From NCBI RefSeq assembly GCF_030056735.1, contig NZ_JASHKN010000007.1, forward strand, positions 236,192-300,191: a stretch of 64,000 nt of DNA, read 5' to 3'. Of the stretch, positions 43,749-51,929 are shown piece after piece. Position numbers and translations under genes: made by a program. Numbering within the stretch: the stretch's first letter is position 1; each line of letters starts with the position of its first letter. The notes beneath the pieces were generated by a model. It did not search any database. It saw nothing but the letters and a program-made list of their open reading frames with translations, and was not told where the DNA came from. This DNA comes from Rhodococcus sp. IEGM 1409 (GTDB taxonomy: Bacteria > Actinomycetota > Actinomycetes > Mycobacteriales > Mycobacteriaceae).

Positions 43749-45947
43749 ATGGCACGCAACGCATACGAACTGGGCCTCGGGCTGAGCGAGGAGCACACGG
43801 CGCTTGCAGATTCGGTGCGCTCCTTCGTCGAGCGCACCATCACCACCGAGCAGGTGCGCTCGGCCGTGGAGTCGAGGACCGAGGACAAGTTCCCGCAGTT
43901 CTGGACGGCGCTGGTCGGGCAAGACCTTCTCGGGCTCGCGGTTCCGGAAGAGCAGGGTGGTCACGGCGCCGGTCTGCTGACCTTGGCCGTGGCACTGGAA
44001 GCATTGGGCCGCACTGTCTCTCCCGGCCCGTTTGTTCCGACGGTATTGGCAAGCGCCGTTCTCGGTGCCGCCGATTCCAAGGCGGGTCTGGAGTTCCTGC
44101 CCGGTCTGATCGACGGAAGCCGTACGGCAGCAGTCGCCTTGGGTGCACCGTTGGCGGCCGAGGCGTCGGACGGCGGGTACAAGGTCATGGGCGCACTCGA
44201 CGGTGTACTCGGCGGAGAACATGCCGACGTGCTGCTGGTTCCGATCCAGTTGCCCGAGGGCGTTCGCTACGCGGTGCTCGAGAGCAGCGCAGTCTCGATC
44301 ACCGTGCAGGACAGCATCGACGTGTTGCGCGGTAGTGCGCGTGTCGAAGCCGACGGTGTCCTCGTCGGCGCCGAACGGGTACTCGACGGTCTCACCGAGG
44401 CGCGGGTACGGTCCATTGCCGCAGTCGTTCTCGGTGCTGAAGACGTCGGCGTCATGTCCTGGTGCGTCTCCACAGCCTCGGAGTACGCCAAGACGCGTGT
44501 GCAGTTCGGGCGACCCATCGGCCAGTTCCAGGGCGTCAAGCACAAGTGCGCGCAGATGGGCATCGCGCTCGAGCAGGCACGCGCCGTTGTGTGGGATGCG
44601 GCAAGCGCATTGGACAAGGGCGACGACACGGCAGATTTTGCCGCCGACATCGCCGCAGTCATCGTTCCCGACGCTGCAGTGCAGGTTGCGCAGGACTGCG
44701 TGCAGGTCCATGGCGGCATCGGCTTCACGTGGGAGCACGACGCACACCTGTACTACCGCCGCGCGCTCTCGATCCGTGGCATTCTCGGCACCCGCGAGGA
44801 TCGTGCCAATCGTGTTGCGCAGCAGGCGCTTGGCGGTGTCAGCCGGGCTTCGGTTCTCGAACTACCGCCCGAGGCGGAGGAGATCCGCGGCGACATCGCG
44901 GCCGACCTTGCCAAGCTGGTCGATCTCGACGAGGACGATCAGTTGATCGCACTCGGTGACGGCGGCTGGGTTCAGCCGCACCTGCCGAAGCCGTACGGGC
45001 GCAGCGCTGCTCCGCTCGAGCAGATCGTCATCTCCCAGGAGATCAAGGCTGCCGGGATCGCGATGCCGCAGCTCCTCATGGGCGGATGGGCTGTGCAGGC
45101 GGTAGTTGCTCACGGCACGGACAAGCAGAAGCAGGAACTGGCAGTGCCGACGCTGCAGGGCGAGCTGGTGTGGTGCCAGCTCTTCAGTGAGCCCGGTGCG
45201 GGTTCCGACCTCGCATCACTGTCGACGAAGGCCGAAAAGGTCGACGGCGGTTGGAAGATCACCGGTCAGAAGATCTGGACCACGGTTGCTCAGTTCTCCG
45301 ACTGGGCAATGCTGATCGCCCGCACGGATGCCGCCAAGCCGAAGCATCAGGGCATCACCTACTTCGTGCTCGATATGTCGACACCGGGCATTACCGTCCG
45401 CCCGCTGCGTGAGATGACTGGCTCGGCGCTGTTCAACGAAGTCTTCCTCGACGACGTTTTCATCCCCGACGAGAACGTGGTCGGCGAGGTCAACGACGGT
45501 TGGAACGTCGCACGTACGACGCTGGCCGGCGAGCGCGTCGCGCTCAGCCAGAAGATGGAGGCGTACGCCTCGGACTCCGATCTGCTGAAGTTCGCGAAGT
45601 CAGCAGATCTGAGCCCGATCGGTCGCTACCGCGTCGGCGAGCTGGTTGCCGAGAGTCAGGCGATCGATCTCATCGGCTCCCGCGTTGTGCTCAAGCAACT
45701 TTCGGGAATCGACGTGAGTACGACGTCGAGCGTCGGCAAGCTGTTGGCGATGAAGATCAGCCAGTCGATCGCCGAGTTCGTCGTCGCCGAACTGGGTGCT
45801 GCCGGAGCGGTCAGCATCCCAGGTCAGCCCAGCGACAAGGCGATGGAGCAGCTCATTTCGGGCCGGGCCACCACCATCTACGGTGGCACAACGGAGGTGC
45901 AGCTCAACGTGATCGGTGAGCGCATGCTCGGGTTGCCGCGAGACTGA
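43749..45947 (+). CDS. Double-length acyl-CoA dehydrogenase (FadE34-like)
   Basis: 732 residues, twice a normal acyl-CoA dehydrogenase: two ACAD units fused (about 1-370 and 380-732). The first includes YAKTRVQFGRPIGQFQGVKH and VQVHGGIGFTWEHDAHLYYR; the second includes LFSEPGAGSDLASL, the FAD-site KITGQKIWTT, and the C-terminal IYGGTTEVQLNVIGERMLGL. The same design is seen in mycobacterial FadE34-type enzymes that act on bulky side-chain acyl-CoAs. It starts 4 bp after the SDR stop and closes the operon, giving oxidation, hydration, second oxidation and thiolysis in one gene set. Confidence 0.9.
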   Translation: MARNAYELGLGLSEEHTALADSVRSFVERTITTEQVRSAVESRTEDKFPQFWTALVGQDLLGLAVPEEQGGHGAGLLTLAVALEALGRTVSPGPFVPTVLASAVLGAADSKAGLEFLPGLIDGSRTAAVALGAPLAAEASDGGYKVMGALDGVLGGEHADVLLVPIQLPEGVRYAVLESSAVSITVQDSIDVLRGSARVEADGVLVGAERVLDGLTEARVRSIAAVVLGAEDVGVMSWCVSTASEYAKTRVQFGRPIGQFQGVKHKCAQMGIALEQARAVVWDAASALDKGDDTADFAADIAAVIVPDAAVQVAQDCVQVHGGIGFTWEHDAHLYYRRALSIRGILGTREDRANRVAQQALGGVSRASVLELPPEAEEIRGDIAADLAKLVDLDEDDQLIALGDGGWVQPHLPKPYGRSAAPLEQIVISQEIKAAGIAMPQLLMGGWAVQAVVAHGTDKQKQELAVPTLQGELVWCQLFSEPGAGSDLASLSTKAEKVDGGWKITGQKIWTTVAQFSDWAMLIARTDAAKPKHQGITYFVLDMSTPGITVRPLREMTGSALFNEVFLDDVFIPDENVVGEVNDGWNVARTTLAGERVALSQKMEAYASDSDLLKFAKSADLSPIGRYRVGELVAESQAIDLIGSRVVLKQLSGIDVSTTSSVGKLLAMKISQSIAEFVVAELGAAGAVSIPGQPSDKAMEQLISGRATTIYGGTTEVQLNVIGERMLGLPRD

Positions 45948-45964
45948 CAGTTTCTACCGGGTGG

Positions 45965-45998
45965 GGCTCAGTCCTGGATTCGTCTCCAGGGCTGAGCC
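45965..45998. terminator. Terminator hairpin overlapping the 3' end of the amidase gene
   Basis: GGCTCAGTCCTGG (45965-45977) pairs with CCAGGGCTGAGCC (45986-45998) with one mismatch and an 8-nt loop. It sits 17 bp after the acyl-CoA dehydrogenase stop and includes the last codons and stop of the convergent amidase, so the element is both terminator and coding sequence. Confidence 0.82.
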
Positions 45999-47380
45999 TC
46001 TTCCAGTTCGAAGGCCAATTCGAGGAGCGTGCGCTCGTCGCCGAGATCGGCGGAGAAATGCGAAGCCAACGGCAAACCATTGCTGGTCTGGTGCATCGGT
46101 AGCGAAATCGCGGGACCCCCGGAGATGTTGTTCAGCGGCGTGAACGACGTGTACGCGATCAACTTGTCGAAGAGTTCCTCGAAAGGCTGAGCGGGAGAGA
46201 GGTATCCGAGTTCGGGGGTGGTGTGCCCCAGGGCCGGCGAGAGCACGACGTCGTACTTCAAGAACATGGCGCTGTACTGCTGCTGGAGGCGTCGCAGGCG
46301 GTAGAGCACGCGCGGCGTCTTCACGAGGTTCTTCCGGTACAGCGTGTAGAGGCCCTTGGTGAGATTGTCGGTGCCGGACTTGTCGAAGTCGGGCCCGAGC
46401 ATTTGTTTGCCACCGGTGGAGATGGCAAACGACAAAAAGCCCCAGTAGATGCTGAAGTCGTCGATGAATTCCGGGCCGACGGGCAATGCCGCGTCCTCGA
46501 CATGATGGCCAAGGCTTGCAAGGAGTTCGGCCGTAGCTTCGACGGACTTGCGGGTCTCGTCGTCCGTCTTGGTGACGGTCACGGAATCGGCGATCACGCC
46601 GACGCGCAATCGGGTTGAGCTGGGCCCTTCGATCAGGCGAACCGGTGCGAGTCGCGGATTGCGGTAGTAGTTCTCAGCCGCAGACATCCATCGTGCAGTG
46701 TCGCGCACAGTGCGAGTAACGGCGCCCTGAGCGATCAACCGGATCGGCATCGACTTGTCGGCCGGATCGGCGACAGTACGACCGCGGGTGGGCTTGAGCC
46801 CGACCAGTCCGCAGGCAGCAGCGGGGATGCGAATCGATCCACCGCCGTCGTTGGCGTGCGCAATCGGGAGTACGCCGGCAGCAACAAGCGCGGCCGCGCC
46901 ACCCGAGGAGGCACCCGGCGAGTACGCCGGATTCCACGGGTTGTGGACGGGTTCTTCCGTCATGTATTCGGTGGAAGCGCTGAATCCGAACTCGGGTAGT
47001 CGAGTCTTGCCGATCGAAATGGCCCCAGTGGAGAGGAACTGTTTCGCGAAATCGCTGTCAGCTTTGGCGGGGACCGCGGTGAAGGCGGTGCTGCCCTGCT
47101 GGGTGGGAAGGCCGGCGCTGTCGGTGTTGTCCTTGATTGCGGTGGGGACACCCGCAAACACGCCCTTGGCGGGCCGGTTGCTTCTGACGAGGGCACGATC
47201 GAAATCAGTGCAGGCCAGACCGTTCAATTGCCCCTGCACTGCCTCGGCGCGGGCGATCGACGCCTCCATGACTTCCCGTGCGGTCACCTCGCCCGATTCG
47301 ATCCGGGCGGCGACGCCGGTGGCGTCGAGGTCGTCCAGGGCGTCGTCGGTGAAGGCGTGGACGGGGGTGTTCGCAGTCAT
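45968..47380 (-). CDS. Amidase signature-family enzyme
   Basis: 470 residues from MTANTPVHAF. The Ser-cisSer-Lys triad is intact: Lys in VPTAIKDNTDS, the cis-Ser and nucleophile region SPGASSGGAAALVAAG and GGGSIRIPAA. No signal peptide. Not next to gatC/gatB genes, so a GatA role is unlikely; a nitrile/amide or aryl-amide catabolic enzyme is more probable. Monocistronic, preceded by a long hairpin. Confidence 0.9.
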   Translation of the reverse strand: MTANTPVHAFTDDALDDLDATGVAARIESGEVTAREVMEASIARAEAVQGQLNGLACTDFDRALVRSNRPAKGVFAGVPTAIKDNTDSAGLPTQQGSTAFTAVPAKADSDFAKQFLSTGAISIGKTRLPEFGFSASTEYMTEEPVHNPWNPAYSPGASSGGAAALVAAGVLPIAHANDGGGSIRIPAAACGLVGLKPTRGRTVADPADKSMPIRLIAQGAVTRTVRDTARWMSAAENYYRNPRLAPVRLIEGPSSTRLRVGVIADSVTVTKTDDETRKSVEATAELLASLGHHVEDAALPVGPEFIDDFSIYWGFLSFAISTGGKQMLGPDFDKSGTDNLTKGLYTLYRKNLVKTPRVLYRLRRLQQQYSAMFLKYDVVLSPALGHTTPELGYLSPAQPFEELFDKLIAYTSFTPLNNISGGPAISLPMHQTSNGLPLASHFSADLGDERTLLELAFELEEAQPWRRIQD

Positions 47381-47402
47381 GGGGATCCTTGTCAGGCGGA
47401 GG

Positions 47403-47448
47403 CACTCAGGTCGTCCGTCCAGCATATTGGACGGACGACCCCTGAGTG
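47403..47448 (-). terminator. Long hairpin between the 52-codon gene and the amidase
   Basis: CACTCAGGTCGTCCGTCCA (47403-47421) pairs with the reverse arm at 47428-47448 over 19 positions, interrupted only by a 2-nt bulge, with the 6-nt loop GCATAT. It begins 22 bp past the stop of the small gene and ends 22 bp before the amidase start. Most likely a terminator for the small gene; a regulatory leader structure for the amidase is also possible. Confidence 0.8.
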
Positions 47449-47470
47449 GCGCTATCTGTGGATTGCGGTA

Positions 47471-47629
47471 TCAGCTACCGAAGATCGTCACTGCTTGCTC
47501 GGCCGCCTGCGGCGCCTGCTGGAACACGCCCTGTGGGATGAACTGCTGCGGAATGAACTGCTGGGGGCTCAACTGCTGGAAGTTCGTGACCATCGGGTGG
47601 ATGACGTTGTTGAATACATCGTTGAACAT
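47471..47629 (-). CDS. Small Gln/Phe/Pro-rich protein, 52 residues
   Basis: Short ORF starting MFNDVFNNVIHPMV and ending TIFGS. It holds a repetitive Gln-rich centre: QQLSPQQFIPQQFIPQGVFQQ, with FIPQ occurring twice. A ribosome-binding site GAAGGAC lies 9 nt upstream of the ATG, and a long terminator-like hairpin follows the stop, so it looks like a self-contained transcription unit. No membrane helix, signal peptide or recognised family. It might be a small secreted or assembly-type peptide, but there is no direct evidence. Confidence 0.6.
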   Translation of the reverse strand: MFNDVFNNVIHPMVTNFQQLSPQQFIPQQFIPQGVFQQAPQAAEQAVTIFGS

Positions 47630-47773
47630 GCGTTGTGTCCTTCGGTTACAGCGTTTTTCGAACTTCTGACTCCATCGACACTAAGCAAGGTTCTGGCGAG
47701 TTTCAACGAAAATTGCTGATACACAGTCAAGTTCAAGTTCATTGCCAGCTGGGGGCCAGGAACCGACGTTTCT

Positions 47774-48424
47774 TCACAGCTTCGACGCTGCGCCGTGCAG
47801 GTTCTTCGCTGTCGGGGATGTCTCGACGGACTTGGGATCGGGGTACGTGCCCAGTACGCGATCGGCAGTTCCCGCGGTGGTGACGGTGAACCAGTAGTGC
47901 TCGTTCTTGAAGTGGTGGTTGCGGTGATTGCGCCAAACCGACCGGTAGAGAGCAGTTTTCGGCTTGTAGTCACTGTGGATGAGGAAATGTGTCCACTCGT
48001 AACCGAGGCCGAGTACGGAAATGCAGGTCAGGAACGTCAGACCGAGTTCGACGCGGGGAAACGCCAGGAGGGCGACGGCCGTCAGAACCGGAATCACGAT
48101 CAGGAGCGTCTGCCACGGAATGAAGATGAGTGAGACGGTTCGCGGCGCAAAGTGGTGCTCCCGATGGCTGCGCGCCAGCCGTGAATCGAGTGTCACGCCG
48201 GCAATGGTCCGCGGCTTCCAATGTAGAACGAAGACGTGAATGATCCACTCCACGAACGGGAATGCGGCGATCATCACGAGCGGAACAAGTGCGTCGGTGA
48301 TCTGCCAGTCGCCCAATGCGATGCGCGCCGTTGCTGCGGCCAGCAGCATGGTGCCGATCATCCACGGCGTCGGTGACTTACGAAACGTCCGTGCGGCATC
48401 GGCCAGAGTGAGAGGCTTGCTCAT
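47774..48424 (-). CDS. Fatty acid hydroxylase / sterol desaturase-family membrane protein
   Basis: 216 residues with about four membrane segments and the clustered histidines of the di-iron hydroxylase superfamily: EWIIHVFVLHWKP, ARSHREHHFAP, WTHFLIHSDYKP and WRNHRNHHFKNEHYWF. These enzymes hydroxylate or desaturate lipids at the membrane. Its ATG overlaps the stop of the GntR-type regulator by 4 bp, so regulator and enzyme are co-translated. Likely induced by fatty acids through that regulator. Substrate unknown. Confidence 0.87.
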   Translation of the reverse strand: MSKPLTLADAARTFRKSPTPWMIGTMLLAAATARIALGDWQITDALVPLVMIAAFPFVEWIIHVFVLHWKPRTIAGVTLDSRLARSHREHHFAPRTVSLIFIPWQTLLIVIPVLTAVALLAFPRVELGLTFLTCISVLGLGYEWTHFLIHSDYKPKTALYRSVWRNHRNHHFKNEHYWFTVTTAGTADRVLGTYPDPKSVETSPTAKNLHGAASKL

Positions 48425-49143
48425 GGTTTCAGTCCTTCCAGGAAGGTGAGAGCGTCGCCGATTGCCGTCGTGCCGGTGTGGAGCAGCTTCGCTGCCAGGG
48501 CCTCGGCGGCGGGCTCGTCGTGTGAAGTGATGGCGGAGGACAGTTTTCGATACAGATCAGTTTGGCCGACTTCGGCCACCATGACGGAGGCAAGTGCCGT
48601 CATTGCCGGCTCGTATGCAGCTCGAAGGCTGTTGAAGATCAAGCGGAAGGCTATGGAATCTGCGCTGTCGACGACGACGTCCCAGAAGGCCAGGGCGCGG
48701 TCTTGCAGCTCTACTGGATCTTCGGTAGCGCCTAGTTGATCCACGGCCGTGTCGAGTTCTCGGGCGGATTCCGCGGAGATGCGACGAGCCGCCAGCACCG
48801 CGATCTGCGGTCCCATCAACTCGCGAGTTTCCAGGACGCTGCGCACCACCGTCAGGTCGGGGACACCGTCGCGAACCAGCAGCTGGGGGAGAAGTTCTGG
48901 TCCGGCCTGGCGTCGAAAATCGCGCACCGACGTGGACTCGCCCTGGCGGACCTCGACGAGTCCGGCTTGGGCGAGCTTCTGAATTGCCTCTCGGACCGCC
49001 GGCCTCGAGACACCGAATGCCTCGGCGAGTTTGCGCTCGCTGGGTAGTGCCTCACCGGCAGCCAGCTCTCCGGCCAGCACCTTCACGGAAATCTGGTCGA
49101 AGACTGCGCCGGAGGCCGAGGTACGTGCAACGGGTTGGAACAT
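48421..49143 (-). CDS. FadR/GntR-family transcriptional regulator
   Basis: 240 residues from MFQPVARTSA. The N-terminal winged helix reads AAGEALPSERKLAEAFGVSR, then PAVREAIQKLAQAGLVEVRQG, a textbook FadR-subfamily GntR domain. The C-terminal helical FCD-like ligand domain follows. A FadR-type operator, TGGTATTACCA, sits 37 bp upstream of the start. Autoregulation and control of the co-transcribed hydroxylase follow, with an acyl-CoA or fatty acid the plausible effector. Confidence 0.92.
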   Translation of the reverse strand: MFQPVARTSASGAVFDQISVKVLAGELAAGEALPSERKLAEAFGVSRPAVREAIQKLAQAGLVEVRQGESTSVRDFRRQAGPELLPQLLVRDGVPDLTVVRSVLETRELMGPQIAVLAARRISAESARELDTAVDQLGATEDPVELQDRALAFWDVVVDSADSIAFRLIFNSLRAAYEPAMTALASVMVAEVGQTDLYRKLSSAITSHDEPAAEALAAKLLHTGTTAIGDALTFLEGLKP

Positions 49144-49179
49144 GTACCGACCATAAACGCTTACTGGTTGGAGGTCAAG

Positions 49180-49190
49180 TGGTATTACCA
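49180..49190. promoter_or_regulatory. FadR-type operator TGGTATTACCA
   Basis: Perfect 4-bp arms TGGT/ACCA around 3 bp, extended to AGTGGTATTACCAGT with further symmetry. It is the arrangement bound by GntR/FadR regulators and lies upstream of one. An additional ACTGGTTGG about 20 bp nearer the gene may be a half-site. Confidence 0.78.
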
Positions 49191-49332
49191 GTTTGGGTAG
49201 CGGCGCAGGTGCTCTCGGGCAGGTGGAAGTGCCCGCCAACCCGCAACGAGTGGTCAGTGCCGATTACTACACGGGCCCCGCGATGTTCGACGCCGGATTA
49301 ACCTTATCTCCCTGGGGAAGCATGTGCAGGAA

Positions 49333-50595
49333 TCACGCGCTCCGTGCAAGGGCGCCCAATGCGGCCGCGGTCATTGCCGTGACACCTTCGGGTAGAGCCG
49401 CGGCGGGATCGGGGGCGAAGCGCGGCGAATGATTCGACGGCGTGCCGGGTGGTATCCGTCCCTCGGCGAGCGCCGCAAGAGCGTTTCCGTCGAAATTTTG
49501 AAGTGCAGTTCCGCCGAAATGCCAGAACACGGAGGGGCATTGGGCCGCAGTGCCGAAGATGCCGAAGTCCTCGCTACTCGAAAGTGGTTGTGACAGAGTG
49601 TGCATTCCCAAGCCGGCCTGTCGCAGGTCAGACATCACTGTGGACGTTGCATCCGGAGTGTTGACCGTAGCCGGAAATCCGTTGTACGCATGAACGTCCG
49701 GTGGCTGGACGGCGCCGGCCCCGTCCGCTTCTGCACGGGCGATCCGGCGTACCGATTCGAGCATGTTTTCTCGTGACGAAGCGCTGAAAGTCCTCAGGCT
49801 GAGCAGTAGTTCGGCCTCATCGGCGACGATGTTTGCAGCCGTGCCGGCGTGCAAGGCTCCGACGGTGAGCACAGGTGCCGTCGGGGTTGCCGCTTCGTGA
49901 GCAACAAGACTTTGAACGCGAAGCGCGAACGACGCTGCCATCAACAAGGGGTCGATGCATGCGTACGGAGAGGACGCATGTCCACCACGGCCGTGAAAAA
50001 CCACTCGAATCGTGTCGGATGCTGCCATCAAGATGTCGGGTCTGCTGACCAACATCCCAGCAGGAGTCGGGCCTACGTGTTGCCCCAGGCAGAGGTCCGG
50101 TCGCGGGAAGCGGTCGAAGATTCCGTCGTCGACCATCGCACGAGCGCCGGAGCCGGTCTCCTCGGCAGGCTGGAAGACCGCGACGATAGTCCCGGTGATC
50201 GATGTCGGATCCGCGGAAAGCGCTGCGCACGTGGCAAGTAGCGCGGTCACGTGGACGTCGTGGCCACACGCGTGCATCACCCCATCCGTCTTGGAGGCGT
50301 AGGACAGACCGGTGTCTTCTGCGACCGGCAGCGCGTCCATGTCGGCGCGTAGCAGGACCACCGGACCACTACTCCCTTCGAGAACACCGACGACACCCGT
50401 ACCGCCGACTCCGACCGTGACGTCCCAGCCGCCGATCCGCCGAAGTTCTTCGGCAACAATTGCGGCAGTGCGAGTTTCGTCGCCGGACAACTCGGGGTGT
50501 GCATGCAGGTCCCGGTACAGATCGAACCAGTGCGGCTCGACGGTTCGCAACCGTGACGGGTCTCCGAACTCGAGATTCGAAAGCAGTTGGTTCAT
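49333..50595 (-). CDS. M20D amidohydrolase (hippurate/N-acyl amino acid hydrolase type)
   Basis: 420 residues from MNQLLSNLEF; the open frame continues upstream into the MFS gene, out of frame, and was rejected. Metal-site motifs: DLHAHPELSGDE, VMHACGHDVHVTAL and FQPAEETGSGA. This is the M20D group that cleaves N-acyl amino acids, hippurate or aminobenzoyl-glutamate. The dimerisation domain carries FHGRGGHASSPY. It lies 26 bp after an anion-type MFS permease, so the pair probably imports and hydrolyses one substrate. Confidence 0.9.
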   Translation of the reverse strand: MNQLLSNLEFGDPSRLRTVEPHWFDLYRDLHAHPELSGDETRTAAIVAEELRRIGGWDVTVGVGGTGVVGVLEGSSGPVVLLRADMDALPVAEDTGLSYASKTDGVMHACGHDVHVTALLATCAALSADPTSITGTIVAVFQPAEETGSGARAMVDDGIFDRFPRPDLCLGQHVGPTPAGMLVSRPDILMAASDTIRVVFHGRGGHASSPYACIDPLLMAASFALRVQSLVAHEAATPTAPVLTVGALHAGTAANIVADEAELLLSLRTFSASSRENMLESVRRIARAEADGAGAVQPPDVHAYNGFPATVNTPDATSTVMSDLRQAGLGMHTLSQPLSSSEDFGIFGTAAQCPSVFWHFGGTALQNFDGNALAALAEGRIPPGTPSNHSPRFAPDPAAALPEGVTAMTAAALGALARSA

Positions 50596-50621
50596 GGTCG
50601 ATCTTCTTTCGGTTGGTGAGA

Positions 50622-51866
50622 TCAGTTGGCGGTTTTCAGTTGCACCAGATTCAGCATCTTTTCTCGGGTTTGCGGCGCTGCCATTACCGCGATAATCGCC
50701 ACGACGGGCCCGAGCGCGAGCGAGACGAACGCTGCTGACCAGGAGAGATGGTCCACGATGAATCCGAACACGAGCGGTGCGACTATTCCGGCGACCATGC
50801 CGCCGAAAATGATCATCGACGAGGCGGCCCCGACCACCGACGAAGGCAGAGCTCGCAGTGGCAGTGCAAAACACGGCATGAAAGCGAAAGAGGCAGCGGC
50901 AGATCCGAGGGTGACGAGAACGACGAACAAGGCCGTGTTGGAGACGAAAGGAATCGAAACGAGCATCACGATGCACGCGAGCATGGGCGGCACCACGACG
51001 ATACGGCTGTTGCCTGCAAGTCGATCCGAGATTCGCCCGCCGATGACGGTGGTCACGGCCGCTACCACGGTTGCCGGGATGAGAAGGAGGCTTGCACTCG
51101 AAAGGGCGATTCCACGTTCGTCATGCAGGTAGGACGGAACCCAGGACGACATCCCCCAGATCACGAAGTCGTATCCGAAGAACATCAAGGCGAAGAGCCA
51201 CATAGCGCGGGAGTGAAGTACGGTGTGCATGTTGTCCCAGGAAGAATCCGGACCGTGGTCGATCTCCGCTGGAAGTGCGGGAGGGAGCCACAACTTGATG
51301 CTGACGAGCGAGAGTACGCCGAGCGCAGCGACGGCCAGGAACATCCCACGCCAGCCGATCAACGGGAGGAGCGCTGCCGCAACAACAATGGCGAGCAGCG
51401 TGCCGACGGCATTGGAGCTGTTCATCCAGCCTGTGGCTGTGGCACGTTGCTCCGGGATGCTGCGCTCGGCGACGAGCTTTACAGCAGCGGCCGGAAACAC
51501 GCCCTGCGCGAAACCGAAGACAAAGCGAACAACGAGAAGTGAACCGAACGACCACGCAAGCGCTGTGAGGCCGGTGAAGACACTCCACGCCACCAACCCG
51601 ATGAGGGCCATCCGGACTGCGCCGTATCGATCGGCGAGCAGTCCACCAGGCAGTTGGGCCAGCGTGTAGGCGATGAAGAACGTGGAAATGATCAACCCGC
51701 GCTGGGAGTAGTCGAGATCGAACTCCTCACCGAGCAAGGGGAGGGCGAGGTTGATCGCCAGCCGATCTATGTAGTCGATCGCATAGGCGACGAACAGCAG
51801 CGCGACCGTGACTTTGGTGGAGCGAAGCACTGGGCCTCCAAGTGGTGAACCTGTGAAGTGATTCAC
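50622..51866 (-). CDS. MFS permease, anion:cation symporter-like
   Basis: 414 residues, 12 membrane segments. Motifs AIDYIDRLAINLALPLL and GGLLADRYGAVRMALIG, with a central loop between helices 6 and 7, match the ACS group that imports organic anions such as aromatic acids or hexuronates. The ATG is used; a GTG at codon 14 (VLRSTKVTV) is an alternative. It is divergent from the Lrp-like regulator with a dyad between them, and upstream of the M20D hydrolase. Confidence 0.9.
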   Translation of the reverse strand: MNHFTGSPLGGPVLRSTKVTVALLFVAYAIDYIDRLAINLALPLLGEEFDLDYSQRGLIISTFFIAYTLAQLPGGLLADRYGAVRMALIGLVAWSVFTGLTALAWSFGSLLVVRFVFGFAQGVFPAAAVKLVAERSIPEQRATATGWMNSSNAVGTLLAIVVAAALLPLIGWRGMFLAVAALGVLSLVSIKLWLPPALPAEIDHGPDSSWDNMHTVLHSRAMWLFALMFFGYDFVIWGMSSWVPSYLHDERGIALSSASLLLIPATVVAAVTTVIGGRISDRLAGNSRIVVVPPMLACIVMLVSIPFVSNTALFVVLVTLGSAAASFAFMPCFALPLRALPSSVVGAASSMIIFGGMVAGIVAPLVFGFIVDHLSWSAAFVSLALGPVVAIIAVMAAPQTREKMLNLVQLKTAN

Positions 51867-51896
51867 ACATCTTTGGCAAACATGCAGTGGTCACCA

Positions 51897-51917
51897 GCCG
51901 GAATGCAGCAATCCGGC
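51897..51917. promoter_or_regulatory. Dyad between MFS/M20D operon and Lrp-like gene
   Basis: GCCGGA (51897-51902) and TCCGGC (51912-51917) are perfect arms with 9-bp spacing; a third GCCGGAAT lies just inside the regulator gene near 51934. Positioned between divergent starts, it is a candidate Lrp-type site. Confidence 0.5.
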
Positions 51918-51929
51918 AATAATTAGCCC

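Noticed and set aside
49333-50976. Longer version of the M20D hydrolase with about 127 extra N-terminal residues
   Set aside because: The extension is out-of-frame MFS gene sequence and lacks homology; the ATG at 50595 gives the normal M20D N-terminus.
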